64,000 nt of DNA from Sphagnum magellanicum (lineage: Eukaryota; Streptophyta; Sphagnopsida; Sphagnales; Sphagnaceae). Below, one piece after another: positions 21,453 to 33,800 of this stretch; positions within the stretch are counted from its first letter, which is position 1; each line of letters opens with the position of its first letter. The stretch lies in the NCBI GenBank assembly GCA_021904315.1, contig CM038909.1, forward strand, positions 22,978,212-23,042,211, written 5' to 3'. The notes beneath the pieces are model-generated. The model did not search any database and had not been told where the DNA came from. It worked only from the letters and a program-made list of their open reading frames with translations. The position numbers and the translations under genes were made by a program.

Positions 21453-21480
21453 GCTTATAAATTAAGTATGAATTTATAAG
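21453..21480 (+). promoter_or_regulatory. Candidate TATA box region of the ankyrin gene
   Basis: CTTATAAATT at about 21453 and TTTATAAG at about 21473 lie about 240-260 bp before the start codon. Between them and the ATG, CTCTGTGTTGCAG (ending about 21583) could be a splice acceptor of a leader intron. Position-based inference only. Confidence 0.35.
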
Positions 21481-21715
21481 GATTGGCAAAATTAGTTTGC
21501 ACGGTAAATTTTACAAAGTTGTCAAAACCAAGTTACAGAGTGCAACTTCATACTAACGCCTAGATGAAACAATACTCTGTGTTGCAGAACATTGAAGACA
21601 CAAAACACCAAGTCTGAACACAAGTGAAGAAGTTTGATATTGTGAGCTAGAGAAACAGGAAGTAATTATCGGCTTTGAAGCATATTCAGGCCCTGACGCT
21701 GACAAATTCGGCAAT

Positions 21716-24241
21716 ATGTCTCAATGCAACACCCAAGAAGTCAACGAAAATGGGTTAAGGGCGAATAAGATAGAGGGCACACAAGTTTTGAAAGATGGAG
21801 ATGTCAAAGGTGTCAAAGGTGGTGTAATTGCCTTGATGGAATTAGCCAGGGATGGCAAGTTTGAGGATTTCAAGGCCGCGTGGCAGCAATTTGACTTGAA
21901 CTTGAACAGGGGGGTTTCATCGACGGACGTGAAGTTTGGAGAGCAGCAGATGGAGCTTGAAATGTTGTACGCCAAGCAGATCCAAGCGCTTGCAAAGTTG
22001 TACGAAGATGAAGAGCTGGCCCGAGCGCTTGCAAAGTTAAACAAAGAGGGGGCCCGAGCGCTTCCAAAGTTAAACAAAGAGGGGGCCCGAACGCGTGAAA
22101 AGTTGAACGAAGGTGAAGAGCTGGCCCGAGCGCTTGCAACGTTAAACAAAGAGGGGGCCCCAGCGCTTAAAGAGTTGTACGAACCTGAATCGCTGGCCCG
22201 AGCGCTTGCAAAGTTAAACGAAGAGGAGCCCCGAACGCTTGAAAAGTTCATAGAACATGAAGTGCCGGCCCGAGAGATTGCAAAGTTCTACAAAGATGAA
22301 AAGCGGGGCGAAGATCTGGCAAAATTGTACGAAGGTGCAAAGAAGGCCCGAGCGCTTGCAAAGTTGGACGGAGGTGAAGAGCAGGCTCGATCGCTTGAAG
22401 GTTTCATGACCAACGTCAAAGAACATCAGAAGGCAATAACCTGGATCACTGTTGAAGTGGGAAAGATAGTTAATGAAGTGCGAAAGATAGTTGATGAAGT
22501 TAAAGATGGGGAACGGAGAAAGAAGAAGACTCAGTCTCCAAATGGGGGCGAAAACGTGGAAGACGTAGCTGTGCGCAAGGTCCTTTGCGGAGTTGGGTGC
22601 AAAGGGGCGAAGAACACAGTTCCGGACCGAAAGGCGATCTGGCACGTATTGAAAGTTATACGGAATGCCTTACCTGCTATTTACCCGGGTAGAACAGCAT
22701 TGCATATGGCAGCTGCCAATGGGAATTCAAAGATCGTGGAAGAAATATGTAAAGTGAAGGATATAGATTTAAACAAAAGAGACGTTTTTGGCTACACACC
22801 TTTGCACTTGGCTTGCTATTCAACTCATGCGAGACGCGACGAAGTGATCAAAATATTACTGGCTACTCAATATATTGACGCTAATGCGGCGGCCAAGCCG
22901 AAGGGATACTACTTCACTCCCTTACACTTGGCTATTAAGGCCAAATCCACAGACATTGTGGATATGCTTTTAGATTGGTGTCCAATAGGTAAAAACTATC
23001 GCAAGGTCCTAGATGTCAATACTAAATCCATTTCCGGATGGACAGCTCTCCACATTGCTGTAAGACTGAAAATATTAGAAAAAGATGATGAAAAAAAGGA
23101 TGAACTTTTAACGATAGTAGTAGCAATTATCAGATTTATCAACGCGAACATCCCAGAATCTATAAATAAGTCTGACAACACAAAAAGTACTCCACTCCAC
23201 ACCAGTGTAACAGCGAGAGACTTTGACCTAGTGGAACGATTATTAGAAGATGGGGACAAAATCGATCCGGAGCTACTTGACAATGAGCGAAGGACGGCTT
23301 TGGAGATTGCTGTTCATCAAAATGACTTCGCGATGGTGGAAAAGATCCAACGCTATTTGGAGCGCGCTGGGATTGTTGGTAATCATCAAGCATTTGCCGA
23401 CTCTGCCTCTGCAATCTTGGTCGGTGCTGCACTTATTGTAACTGTGACATTTGCTGCATGGGCGCAAATCCCAACTAACGATTCCACCCTCTTCTGGGTG
23501 TTCATCAGCTTATCTTTCTACTTTGCCGTAGCCGCATTTATTTCTGCAGCAGGTGCTGCCATACCGACTAAAGGCAGCACACTTGGCATTATCCGACGGG
23601 CGGTTCTTCTATCCGCCTTTTGTCTTGCAATTTCCCTTGCATGTGCCGTAGCAGCTTTTGCAATTGCAGGCTTGCTTCTAGTACCTCCTGGTATCGAGCA
23701 TCAGAGGAAAGTCATAGTCACTACAGTCATTGGAGGATTTGTCTGTCTTTTCTGCTTACTTAGCTTTATACGCAAAATTCTTAAAGCCTTAGGTCTTTTT
23801 TTCTTGATGCTAGATCTTGTTGCCCAGCAACAATTAGGGAAATGCATTTCCAAAGTATTTACAACCATTCTGGGAACGTCGCGTGTGGACGCCCTTGAAG
23901 GTCAGTACAAACAGTACAAAGCATTGTATACGACTCGTATCAACGAATTCTTCAAGATTCAAGACGACGATGATCCAACCTCCTCTTATGGTGATGATTC
24001 AACCTCCTCTCATGGTGATGATCCAACCTCCTCTCATGGTGATGATCCAACCTCCTCTCATGGTGATGATCCAACCTCCTCTCATGGTGATGATCCAACC
24101 TCCTCTCATGGTGATGATCCAACCTCCTCTCATGGTGATGATCCAACCTCCTCTCATGGTGGCAGCGCGTCAACAACTACTGAGGCGTCAACTTCTTCCC
24201 CGGCAACGAGACGTCGGGAGACGAGACTGGAAATTCTTTAG
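21716..24241 (+). CDS. Ankyrin-repeat membrane protein, ACD6/PGG-like, 841 residues
   Basis: A single uninterrupted frame starts at the first ATG (CAATATGTCT) and ends in TAG. Residues 91-225 are eleven helical repeats of 11 or 13 residues (ALAKLNKEGAR type). Residues about 325-560 carry ankyrin repeats with GRTALHMAAANGN, GYTPLHLAC, FTPLHLAIKAK, GWTALHIAV, STPLHTSV and RRTALEIAV. About 561-690 has four hydrophobic segments. The first, SAILVGAALIVTVTFAAWAQ, matches the start of the plant PGG domain although the PGG triplet itself is absent. The C-tail has eight DDPTSSHG-type repeats (752-815) and a Ser/Thr-rich basic end. Such proteins sit in plant membranes, and relatives like ACD6 act in immunity; the role here is not known. 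It lies alone in the spacer of the inverted repeat. The intact long frame argues for a functional gene. Confidence 0.9.
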   Translation: MSQCNTQEVNENGLRANKIEGTQVLKDGDVKGVKGGVIALMELARDGKFEDFKAAWQQFDLNLNRGVSSTDVKFGEQQMELEMLYAKQIQALAKLYEDEELARALAKLNKEGARALPKLNKEGARTREKLNEGEELARALATLNKEGAPALKELYEPESLARALAKLNEEEPRTLEKFIEHEVPAREIAKFYKDEKRGEDLAKLYEGAKKARALAKLDGGEEQARSLEGFMTNVKEHQKAITWITVEVGKIVNEVRKIVDEVKDGERRKKKTQSPNGGENVEDVAVRKVLCGVGCKGAKNTVPDRKAIWHVLKVIRNALPAIYPGRTALHMAAANGNSKIVEEICKVKDIDLNKRDVFGYTPLHLACYSTHARRDEVIKILLATQYIDANAAAKPKGYYFTPLHLAIKAKSTDIVDMLLDWCPIGKNYRKVLDVNTKSISGWTALHIAVRLKILEKDDEKKDELLTIVVAIIRFINANIPESINKSDNTKSTPLHTSVTARDFDLVERLLEDGDKIDPELLDNERRTALEIAVHQNDFAMVEKIQRYLERAGIVGNHQAFADSASAILVGAALIVTVTFAAWAQIPTNDSTLFWVFISLSFYFAVAAFISAAGAAIPTKGSTLGIIRRAVLLSAFCLAISLACAVAAFAIAGLLLVPPGIEHQRKVIVTTVIGGFVCLFCLLSFIRKILKALGLFFLMLDLVAQQQLGKCISKVFTTILGTSRVDALEGQYKQYKALYTTRINEFFKIQDDDDPTSSYGDDSTSSHGDDPTSSHGDDPTSSHGDDPTSSHGDDPTSSHGDDPTSSHGDDPTSSHGGSASTTTEASTSSPATRRRETRLEIL
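21986..22390 (+). repeat. 33/39-bp in-frame repeats encoding 11/13-residue helical units
   Basis: Within the ankyrin gene, eleven consecutive units of 33 or 39 bp start GCGCTTGCAAAGTT... or similar and end GCCCGA. They encode A-L-A-K-L-x(4-8)-A-R. The length changes by two codons keep the frame. The units are diverged enough to be under protein-level constraint or old. Confidence 0.85.
23969..24160 (+). repeat. 24-bp coding minisatellite, eight units
   Basis: Eight exact-length units encode D-D-P-T-S-S-H-G, the first with Tyr for His and the second with Ser for Pro. The last six units (24017-24160) are identical in DNA, which points to recent expansion or homogenisation. Because 24 is a multiple of three, other frames of the array are also open; these are shadows, not genes. 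Confidence 0.92.
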
Positions 24242-24639
24242 TCTAGTTAACAGCCTCTGTTGTAACTAGCTAGTTTGACTAAGTATTTCATTTAGTGAAT
24301 ATTACTCTCCTGGGACATATAATATGAGCTTGCAGTTACGTATAAAAATATATATATGTTTTTTCTTCTGCTGTATATATAAATTTCTCTTTCTAAGTTT
24401 CTCGCCTTATATCCAATTTCTTTTCATGATACATATCAGAGCCAAGTTGAATCAAGTGTCAAGTTAAGAGTATTTTGGATAAATTTACTAAACTGGAAGA
24501 AATAAATCAAGAAGAGATATTGAATTTGGTTGAGTCACTAAATAATACTGAATGTGGTCAGAAGAAAAGGTGTAAGTAACATAACCTGTAGGTCATGACA
24601 TTATTTATGTGACTCATTTGAGCAAAGTTAATACCATAG
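24242..24639. other. 3' flank of ankyrin gene
   Basis: AT-rich 3' region with TATAAAAATATATATATG near 24345. No clear AATAAA signal at the expected distance, and no second gene. Confidence 0.4.
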
Positions 24640-27600
24640 TACCTTTTCAGGTTGGGCACTAGGGTGCCAAATAATTATTTTATTTTTAAGAATTCACTTC
24701 AGTAGTAAAAAAATAATTTATGAAATTTTGACAATAAATATAGTGACTCAGCTTCTTTGGCAGGTTTTCTAGACCTTGAACCTCTAATAATATAATGAGA
24801 CATTTTACAAGAACTTTGATTTTTTTTTTCTCCAAAAATGGGGACACATAATGCTCCACCAAATTATAGGATAGAAAAATATTGTCAATTATTCAACACT
24901 TGTTTAACCAATGGTGGACTGGCCTAAAGTGAGGGGGGGAAAAAAACCTCCTCAATTTCGAGAAATGTTTTGTAGTTTTCCCTCCCTTTCCATTTTCTTA
25001 AAAATTGACATTTTAAACAAATAATTTCATATATAACTTTTCAAAAATAATTTAATCACTACAAGTGTTTAATTACCTTTCCTCTAAATAGCACATTATT
25101 GAATTTTACATTATCTATTATGATATTGTTACATGAGTAGAAACATTATTGAGAATGTACCCTATGATAATTATGATGATTTTCAACATGTCAACTTAAT
25201 ATTTTCACAAAAATTCATTCCACTATTTTGAGGATTATTTAATGATGAAACTAACCTTAGGGTATGGTAGGGCAATGTTTAATTTAACCTAAAATTAGCT
25301 AAATTTGTCATTCAAACCTTTCAAAAAATCATGGATGGTGCAACATAAACAAATCCAATGTAGCATCTATAAAAACTAAAAACCCAAAAAACAAGCAAAT
25401 GTTAGAAACCTAATGAAAGAAGCCCAAATTTCAAAACAGAACAGATAGAAAACTAGTGCAAAAACACAACCAAAATTAGAAATATAAAATGAGCAAGACT
25501 TGACATATGACAAGAAGAACAAAAGAAAACAACAAACAAAATTGAAGCTCCATAGAAAAGAAAAAAAACACTAACCACACGTTGCATGGTAGACACAAAG
25601 AGACTAGGACACCAAGACAAAAAGAAAAATATTCATAAAAATGAATTAAACCCGCATATGACACACCCCACAAATGACAATTAACATAATTCACAAAAAC
25701 CTTCAAGCTTACTTGGAATCATTGCATAGAAGAATTTTCTATCCCTAAAATCTGAACATAAAACCTATTTCATCATCTTCAATTTTTTAAGGCCTATGAC
25801 AAGATTACATTTGTCATTTCCAGCAAGACAATAACAATCCCTAGTTTTATATTTTATTGCATGATGACTATGCATTAAGGTCATCCATACAATCACCAAA
25901 ACCAACATCCCATCTTTAATTCCACATCAACAACCATGAGTTGCAAACTTGAGACACCTACAAAACAAAAATACATCACACTACCACATACCAAAACCAT
26001 TTTAAGCCTTTAGAAAAAAATTGCATTCCACCTCATGTTCAAATTCAGTATCTAGCTCCTTTGTCAAATTCAACTCTACCTCACATGCAAATGCAAAGTT
26101 AGAAAATTTTGGTCACCCAACATGTGGATTAGATTGCCAATTTTTATTTGTAAAAATTAACTTCTCAAAATTTTCTTTTTGAAGGCAACATTCAAAGTGT
26201 AGTCAAGATTGTAAGAATGGAGAAAATCCTTCTTATTTCAATTTGGAAGGTTGGGATGCCCAAAATCTATGTTGCCAAAACATCAAATATCAAAAACTTG
26301 TGTTCTTATAAGTACCACCATGTTAAAATACATTTGTAAATATTTACATCAACATGATACTACTAATAATAAATGTACAACTTTTTGCCAATAAGGACCT
26401 TCAAATTGTTTATAGTTATGTTCGTGATGTGAAACAAATATTCATTATTACAAAGCATGTCCCCATTCACTTTGCACTCCATTTGCATGCTACCCAACAT
26501 TGAGTGAGAAGAATTGCTTAATTCATTTGCTAATTGTAACAAATTTGAACTTGTATTTTATTTTTTAATATTAAAAAAGCTAGGCCTATTCTTTTAATGG
26601 TGTTAAAAAAATCAAATGAAACGTGATTCCTTGAATCATGATGTAATGAAACACCAGTGATTAATCATTGAGCCATCACACAAGAGGTTGGCAATTATTT
26701 TTTATTAAAAATACTCCCAATTGGCAATGGGATGGTAGAAACAACCTTGTGACCCTCAACATAAATATCTTTCAGTATCCATGACCTTTGCTCATGTGCA
26801 TTGATAAGGCGATGTTTAATTCCTTTTTTTTAGTCATTTCTTGAGACATGGGAAGAAACAAAAAACCACAATATCCCACCAAATTGTTACATTTGGTGGG
26901 GAAAAAAACCCAACAATAGTAAAAAAATACATGACTAAACACTTCTTAAATATCAACAAATAGTGCAAATTTGATTGAAAGACTATTACAAAACATTATT
27001 TTCTTTTGCATTCAAAGAAGTTTTGCCATTATGAAACCTATACTTTTACTACATTGCAATTTCTATCCTTCAATGTTTCTTACAAAATAGGAATTATTCT
27101 CAAATAATTAAAGTAATTATGGTTTTATTTTCTTAAACTGGTCTAATTGTATTTTATATGTGGGCAAATGTCAATGCCATGAAGTAGTAAACATAAAAAG
27201 CTTCTAAAGCACATGACCATTGCACAACACTAATATAAAAAAATTACAACACACATACTAGTAAAACAATAAACTAAAAGGATGGAAATATTTGGCTTGA
27301 ATCATAACAAAATGTCAAACACGCCAAGGCAAATTAAAGGACCCAAAAAAAAACAACAAAAAATATTTGACATGAAGCATAGCCAAGATGAGTTTTTTCA
27401 TTTTTGTGATGTGGCATGGGTGGTGGTGATCATCCCAGAAGAGATTTAGCATGAGTGGTGATGATCCCATAAAACATTTAACATGAATGGTGATGATGTC
27501 ATAGAAAATTTAATTTAATGGTGAAAAGATTTGAGAAAATTGTCAAAAAAATATTTAAAAACTAATAGAAAAATAGCCTTAATTAATAAAAATTTGGTGA

Positions 27601-29340
27601 AAATATATTTTTTAATGGATGCAACCTAGTAATTTAAACCTCATCCATGACTGGGGAATTGGAGCTAAAAAGTCCTATTGTGGTGGTTGCGCCTCCCAAG
27701 CAGAAGGTGAAATTTAACCCTGGTTCGCCATTTAAAAAAACACTAATGTGGGGACTAGTGTATAAGTTTCTAACTTTAGGGTTTTGATAGGGAACAAAAA
27801 ATGGTTTTAGGGTTTTTCAAGGAAGCATGTTTTTTCTATTGATAGCTGGGAGGGTTTACTCTCAATGGCGTGGAAACAAAGAAAATCACCAAATGGAGAT
27901 GTGGTGGTGTTTGATAGCATTGAAATCTTTGTGTCGTTTTCTTCTATTTGGTATGTGTATGTTGTTGTTGGACGCAGGATGATTATGTGGCAAGAGAGCT
28001 ACCAAGTGAAGTGCGCTCAATAGAAATCTCGCAATGCAACAGCGGAAGGATGTGCAACAGTGTAGATAAGTAATGTGGTTTTTAGCTTTCAATTTTAGGG
28101 AGGTTGTTGAAGATTGGTTTTTAAATCTTTGTCTCAAATGGAAGTACAAGAGAATCCAGTGCGCAATGTACTTAGGGAGGCATAAATTCTATCTAAGGGT
28201 TGGTTTTTATGGTTGATAAGGGGGATGATGAAAAGTTTAGAGGTCTTGAAAACGGCCATAACCTCTTTTCAAAGTGTGTATTCGGGTTTATTTGTATGTG
28301 GGTTTTGTTGGTTTGCATTTCATGAGAGAGTACCATGATTTTTGGGAATTTCGAAGAACTGCAATAGTCCATTGAAGGTACGAGGTCAATCATACAGAAG
28401 AAGATTATGGTTCTTTGTAAGACTTTTGAAATAGCCACTGGGGGAAGTGAATATGTGTTGTCTTCCTATTTTTATGTTTTGTCAAATGAGGGATGGTGTC
28501 ATGAACACTCGATTATGTGATCTATGTGGGCTGAAGGATTTATGTCACCGTATGTAAATAGGAACTTGAGTTCCCGTGGAAGTCCAATGTGGTCTTGGGT
28601 TCATGTGGTCTGAAGAATTTGAGGAAAAAAAAAAAGGCCAGTGGGCTCAAGAAAGATATCAGAGTGACCTGACCCCTTAGAAACCTCAAGCCTCTCCTTG
28701 ATGAAAAAAACAATGTCTTATGTGGTTATTGGACAAAACTTGGGTGGTCTCTGGCTCATGCTAGTGTGAAATTCTGAAAATGTATTTGCTATTTAATATG
28801 CATATGATTTGTATTATGTTTGTCTTGCGTCCTAGTTTTTTGTCACACTAAGACTTAGTGTGGGCTCAGATTTTGAGAATGCCTTTAACTTGGGGATTTC
28901 CCCATCATAAAGTACAACAATACAAGGAGAAGGTTATTTCCATTACCCAATCACAAGCATGAGATCAGATGGGAAGTGGAAGAATATCACACCTGGTACT
29001 CCTTAACAACGGGAGTGATGGAAAGAAGTAGGTGTAATATCCCTCCTCTTTTCCAGAAGGGATATTTATAGACAGAAGTGTCTTTCAAATATACTAAATA
29101 ACTTTTTTAATAGGTCCTCCTATTCATGAAGTTCAACATTTTGTCTATGTTCACACATGATTTTTTTTTAATAAGTGAGGTTTAGCTTATATCCCCTTTT
29201 TGCCTTTGAACTAATAACTAAACATGTACCAAGGTAAAAAAAATCCGAACACTTTTTGGGTTGCTTCTAAACATTATAGAATTGTCCCATCCCTAATTTA
29301 AATAAAGGTCTTTGAATCCAAATTTAACATTTCATCCATT
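24640..29340. repeat. Long dispersed repeat, copy A (direct orientation with 45880-51600)
   Basis: Segments match copy B in the same orientation: 24640-25055 with 46150-46560, 25270-25360 with 45880-45990, and 26520-29300 with about 49890-51600. Landmarks include TTGAGCCATCAC, ACCTTTGCTCATGTGCATTG, GAAGTAGTAAACA, GTGATGTGGCATGGGTGGTG, ACAATACAAGGAGAAGGTTA and AATAGGTCCTCCTATT. Order differs in the first part, so the family is rearranged. A third fragment lies at 39900-40110. No protein similarity was recognised, so the class is unknown. Confidence 0.75.
27760..28865. other. About 1.1 kb segment present in copy A but not in copy B
   Basis: Copy B reads from ACACCGATGAGGAG directly to ACATTTTTGAGATTG, where copy A has about 1.1 kb extra. 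The segment ends near a perfect 9-bp palindrome, CACACTAAG-a-CTTAGTGTG (28844-28862). It looks like an insertion, but no terminal repeats or target duplication could be fixed. Short frames inside are unsupported. Confidence 0.5.
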
Positions 29341-29544
29341 AGTTATATGTTCTAATAAGCTTTACTCAACAAGGTGAAGGGACTGATTAAAGTGTCAGTT
29401 CACCCTCTAGCAATATTTACTATATCCAAGATATTATGTTAAGTATTTCTCCATCCCCACCTATAAACATAAAAAATTGAGATAATATAAGGTATTGAAA
29501 TGCATTCACTGGGCCAAACATTATAGTGGACCAATCAAGAACAA
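29341..29544. other. Spacer sequence, nothing recognised
   Basis: AT-rich, no open frame or repeat signature. Confidence 0.4.
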
Positions 29545-30172
29545 TCTTTTGAAATCCAATGCCTTTTACAAGCACTAATTCTTATGCACATTTACTGGCA
29601 TTTATTGACCCTCTCCACATAGAAGGGATATACTTCATCCAAAACATATTATGTATGCCACTTTTTCACTATGCAATTTCGCATTGTACCACAATCATGT
29701 TTTTGTAACAATCTAATATGTTTTCCCACTATAAATAAAATTTCACTTCAATTTTAATGTTTGGTTTCCACCATTCTTTGATGGTGATTAATAAAAGAGG
29801 TTAAAATTTTCATGTACTATGAAACTAGGCCCATGCCACTTGACACAACAAGGTTGCAATGCACATGCCCACCACATTCCATTTACAATATTAGTAAAAG
29901 TGATTACACTAAGTGTGGGGGAAAGAGGTTATTGGTTGTCCCACCTACAAAAGGGGGTGAAAAGTGCCTAAGTTCCATATTTATGTAAACTTGCCTAACT
30001 TTGTTCCAAATAAACAAGGCAAGGGAAGTTTTGTATTTCTTTTTTATCACATGTATTTTACACATTATAAACAAGGGTATCCAAAATCTAGAATAAGACA
30101 ATTAGTTGGGTTACTACCAATTCTAGCGGAAAAGTAAGACAACTTTTTTATGTAAATAATATTAGATGTATT
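29545..30172 (+). repeat. Third, diverged copy of part of the arm repeat
   Basis: It matches left arm 9130-10190 with large internal deletions, in the same orientation. Shared landmarks are CAATGCCTTTTACAAGCA (kept in the right arm but shortened in the left), one 34-bp minisatellite unit, CACTAAGTGTGG, TTATGTAAACTTGCC, CCAAATAAACAAG and TTTTTTATCACATGTATTT. It is more diverged than the two arms are from each other, so this family spread before the inverted duplication. Confidence 0.8.
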
Positions 30173-30360
30173 ACCACTATGAGAAAATATAGGGTTTTAC
30201 AAGTGGGCTTGCAACCGGTTTTCCAGTTATAATAGACACTTGTAACTCATGGTATTTATACAGCTTTTAGTGTTATGGGACAAGTTGCAACAATTACAAT
30301 GAACACCTTATGTCGTATACAATATTGTATATACGATGCAACTCACATGTAACTATATGC

Positions 30361-30870
30361 AACTTCTTTACAACTAATCTCCACATTATATTTCCACACA
30401 CATTCCAATGTGGCATTTCATGCATTTGTTGACAAATGACGTATGTTAATACCTTTTGCAACTTATTTACAACTACTTTATAACTAGTTTGACAAATATA
30501 ATCTTTAATTATTTCATTCATCCATTTGATGAATGAATTTTATTCTTATATTGTATAACTTATCTACAACTATTTTACAACTAGTTCAACAAATATATTC
30601 TTTTAATATTTCATTCATCCATTTGATGTGAATGGATTCTATCCCAATCCTTTGCAACTTATTTACAACTATTTTACAACTAGCTCAATGAATATATTCC
30701 TTTATTATCTCATTCATCCATTTGACAAATGGATTCTAAATATCCTTATCTTTTGCAACTTATTTACAACTATTTTATAACTAGTTTAACAAATATATTC
30801 TTTAATTATTTCATTCATCCATTTGACAAATGAATTTTGTTCCTATCCTTTGCAACTAACTTACAACTAA
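30361..30870. repeat. 97-101 bp satellite-like tandem repeat, about five units
   Basis: GCAACTTATTTACAACTA-type starts occur at 30361, 30458, 30555, 30654, 30755 and 30852. Each unit also carries ATTTCATTCATCCATTTGA, and in some units TTCATTCATCCATTTGATGAATGAA forms a near-palindrome. Units are diverged by a few percent to more than 10%. Confidence 0.85.
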
Positions 30871-33800
30871 AGATGAAATGAAAATAAGGATTTAATGACT
30901 AATCTATAACTAGGTGTTTAAATTTGGGTTTCGAAGCAATTGTATGGTAGTTGACTTTAGTAATACCAAACAATTAAATTGCAACTTATAATGTAATTAT
31001 CCAAACTTCACAAAACCAACGAGAAATTTTGCAAAGTTTCATATGTTGCTTCTACTTGACCATTTTGGTTGTATGGTTGTCCTTGGACCATTCCAAATAC
31101 AATTCAAAAATAACTACCTCATTTTCAAACCTAATTATTTCATAACTACTTCCTTTTTCTATTAACTTTCATAATAACTATCTCCCACTTACCTCCATTT
31201 TATAACTATCTCATTTTTTTTTCCTATCCACCAACATGGATATAAAAAAACAAATTAACATGTGTCTTTTCATGTCCGTGAAATGTATATTAATTAAAAT
31301 TAAATTTGACATTGACATAAATATATGAAAAATTAAAAAAAGATTAAAATAGTTGATCGTCATTGGTGGTGCGAAGCAACGTGGAACTCAAATTTATAAT
31401 AAAATATTATTTACCTCAACATTACAAGTAAATATTTTTCATTTGTACAAATAATTCCATCATATTGATCGTTTAATTTTCTATTAAGATCATGCAATTT
31501 GTTACATTTTGCATGATACACATGATTACAATTATTAATATGTGAAAACTTATCATTTGATCATAGACATGTGAAGGTCCAAAATGATTATTTCCATATA
31601 TTATGGTTTAAATTCCTCCTTCAATTCACCATGAATTGAACATTGCAAATACCACCTTTTTTGATAATCATGTTTTCAAATATAAGTTCGTTCATTGTTC
31701 GCTTGTCCATAATGCAAATCAAAATTCAAATCACTTATATGACACTCAAACATTTAATGTACTCCAAGCCTTACAAATTCTAATATTGAAACATATTATT
31801 TGTTCAAATTAACTTTCACCTTATTGAATATTTTATAAACATGTATATGCTATTGCATAACACACAAAAGACTAAAAATTAGATATTTTTTCCAAACTAA
31901 TTTTTCTTAATTTAATATCTATATCCACAAACTTTCAAATTTACATAATGAATGTTACCTAATTTCATATGAAAATATACATTGAAGTGGATTTGAAAGT
32001 TTAATTTAATTTGTTAATTGTTTTAAACTTATAGTTCTAGTTTCTAACTGAACTTTTGCATTCATTTAGTTTAGGAGTTTAATTCCTACATCAAATTTAG
32101 AATTTAAAGTTAAACCTTGAATCAAGTTTTAGTGTTAAATTTTGGAGATTTTCTTTATAATTTAAAGATACTCAATAATGGAGTGTCATGGTTGTATGGA
32201 ATGTCATCGTGATGATCATCAATTAAAATGCAACATCATGAGCATCAATTTGAAAGCATATGAAACATTCTAAGTTGCAACATATAAGATCATCAATTAA
32301 AATGCAACATAATGATTATAAATCTGAAATCACATTAAGAATTCCAAGTTAAAACATATGCGCAAGTGAATTCAATTTTTCATCAGTGACGACTAGGTAT
32401 ATCATGAGCATGACACTTTTTTCGTACTATAGCAAAGTGATCCAAGGCCATCTGTAAGGTTAATGACTAGCTATGATCATGACCTTTGGAAGCAAGAAGA
32501 TCATCACAAGAGGGAAAAGATCTGCAGACCTTTTTTAGCACCAAAGAATCATGGGTTAAGTTTTCTTATTTTCACTATAAAAATTTAAAATAAGAAAAAT
32601 AAATTAAAAATTAAAAAAACTTTGTAATAGACACTAACATACCTCTAACTCAAAATATCATTGTAAAGATTCACCCGAAATTTTTTAGTGTATTTTGGGG
32701 ACGCTCTCCTAGCCAAAGATGTCACGAGAACTTCAGAAATCTGGAATGTCCCCACTAAGTTGTCAACTCAGCCTTCTGGATTTTGAAAATACCCTTTTTT
32801 TAAATAAAAATAAGACCAAAAAAAAATCTGGCACGTTTTTAGGCATCTGAAGGGTCTAGCTTTAGACCCTTCTGGATTTTAGGCCCCTCCACTAAGTCTA
32901 CTGGCCTCTTGAAGGGAGCCTCAAATCCTAGCTATGCATTCAGACCTAAACCTAAAGTTGTGTGGACTGTCGACTTACCAACATCTTTCCATCATCATTT
33001 TATCATCATCTTTCCATCATCATTTAACCCTCTAATAACATGATCAATTGTGGGTTGTTTCCTACTCAAGGCTGATGTTGTTGTTGCCATTTTTCTGCTT
33101 GCAATTGTTCTCAATGTCAACACCACTATTTCAACCTTAAAGGATTGGAGATTGTTCTTTTCTCGAATGGGTAGTTGGTTGGTTGTCAGATGAGGGGATT
33201 TGAGTAGTTTTGTTGTTGGTTAGTAATATTCAACCAACAAATTGTGAATATTACTAACCCTTCAATCATCCAGTATTATGTTCTTTTGTTGTCCTTTGTG
33301 TCAAATTGCTTGTGTAAATCCGAACCCCGGCTGCAGGCAGTAGCCATAATTGCTGTTGCTTCCTGATGATGCTCATAAGAGGGATTTTTGGTATTTGGAA
33401 TCTACAAAACAAAATTAATTCTTTCTTCAAAAGGTTGAAGAAGTTTCCTCCAGTTGTGATGTTCTTAAGGTAAGACTGTTTGCAACAAGATTGGATGCAG
33501 AGAGCTTGGAGGAGGATGACAGAGGATAATGCTTCAGTTAGCACTGAGTTATTTTGCCATTTTCCACCATTTTATTGGGGAGAAAAAATTAAAAATCTTC
33601 TCTAATCTACAGTTCACAAACATGAAATGTTTCATTGATGGATGAAATGTTAGTCAACCTTTCCCTGAAGACTGAATTACTAGTCAATGGCAACAAGGAT
33701 GTCAGCTTGACTTTTCTGCCACAAAAAATAAATATATGAACAATGCCCGGAAAAAAAATCTCTCATACCACCAACTTACCAATGAGATAACAACAGGAGT

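Noticed and set aside
21721..22645. Antisense frames of 89-176 codons over the ankyrin N-terminal repeats
   Set aside because: Shadows of the in-frame 33/39-bp repeats on the opposite strand; no start context or family features.
11543..24241. Nuclear genetic code in which TAG encodes Gln for the whole genome
   Set aside because: The 841-codon ankyrin gene has no internal TAG and ends in TAG, the hAT pseudogene has mixed stops, and the LINE TAGs are explained by CAG deamination. Kept only as an alternative for the LINE's origin.
23883..24269. 128-codon plus frame and 74-codon minus frame (23952-24176) over the ankyrin C-tail
   Set aside because: They are other frames of a 24-bp repeat whose length is a multiple of three, so all frames stay open.
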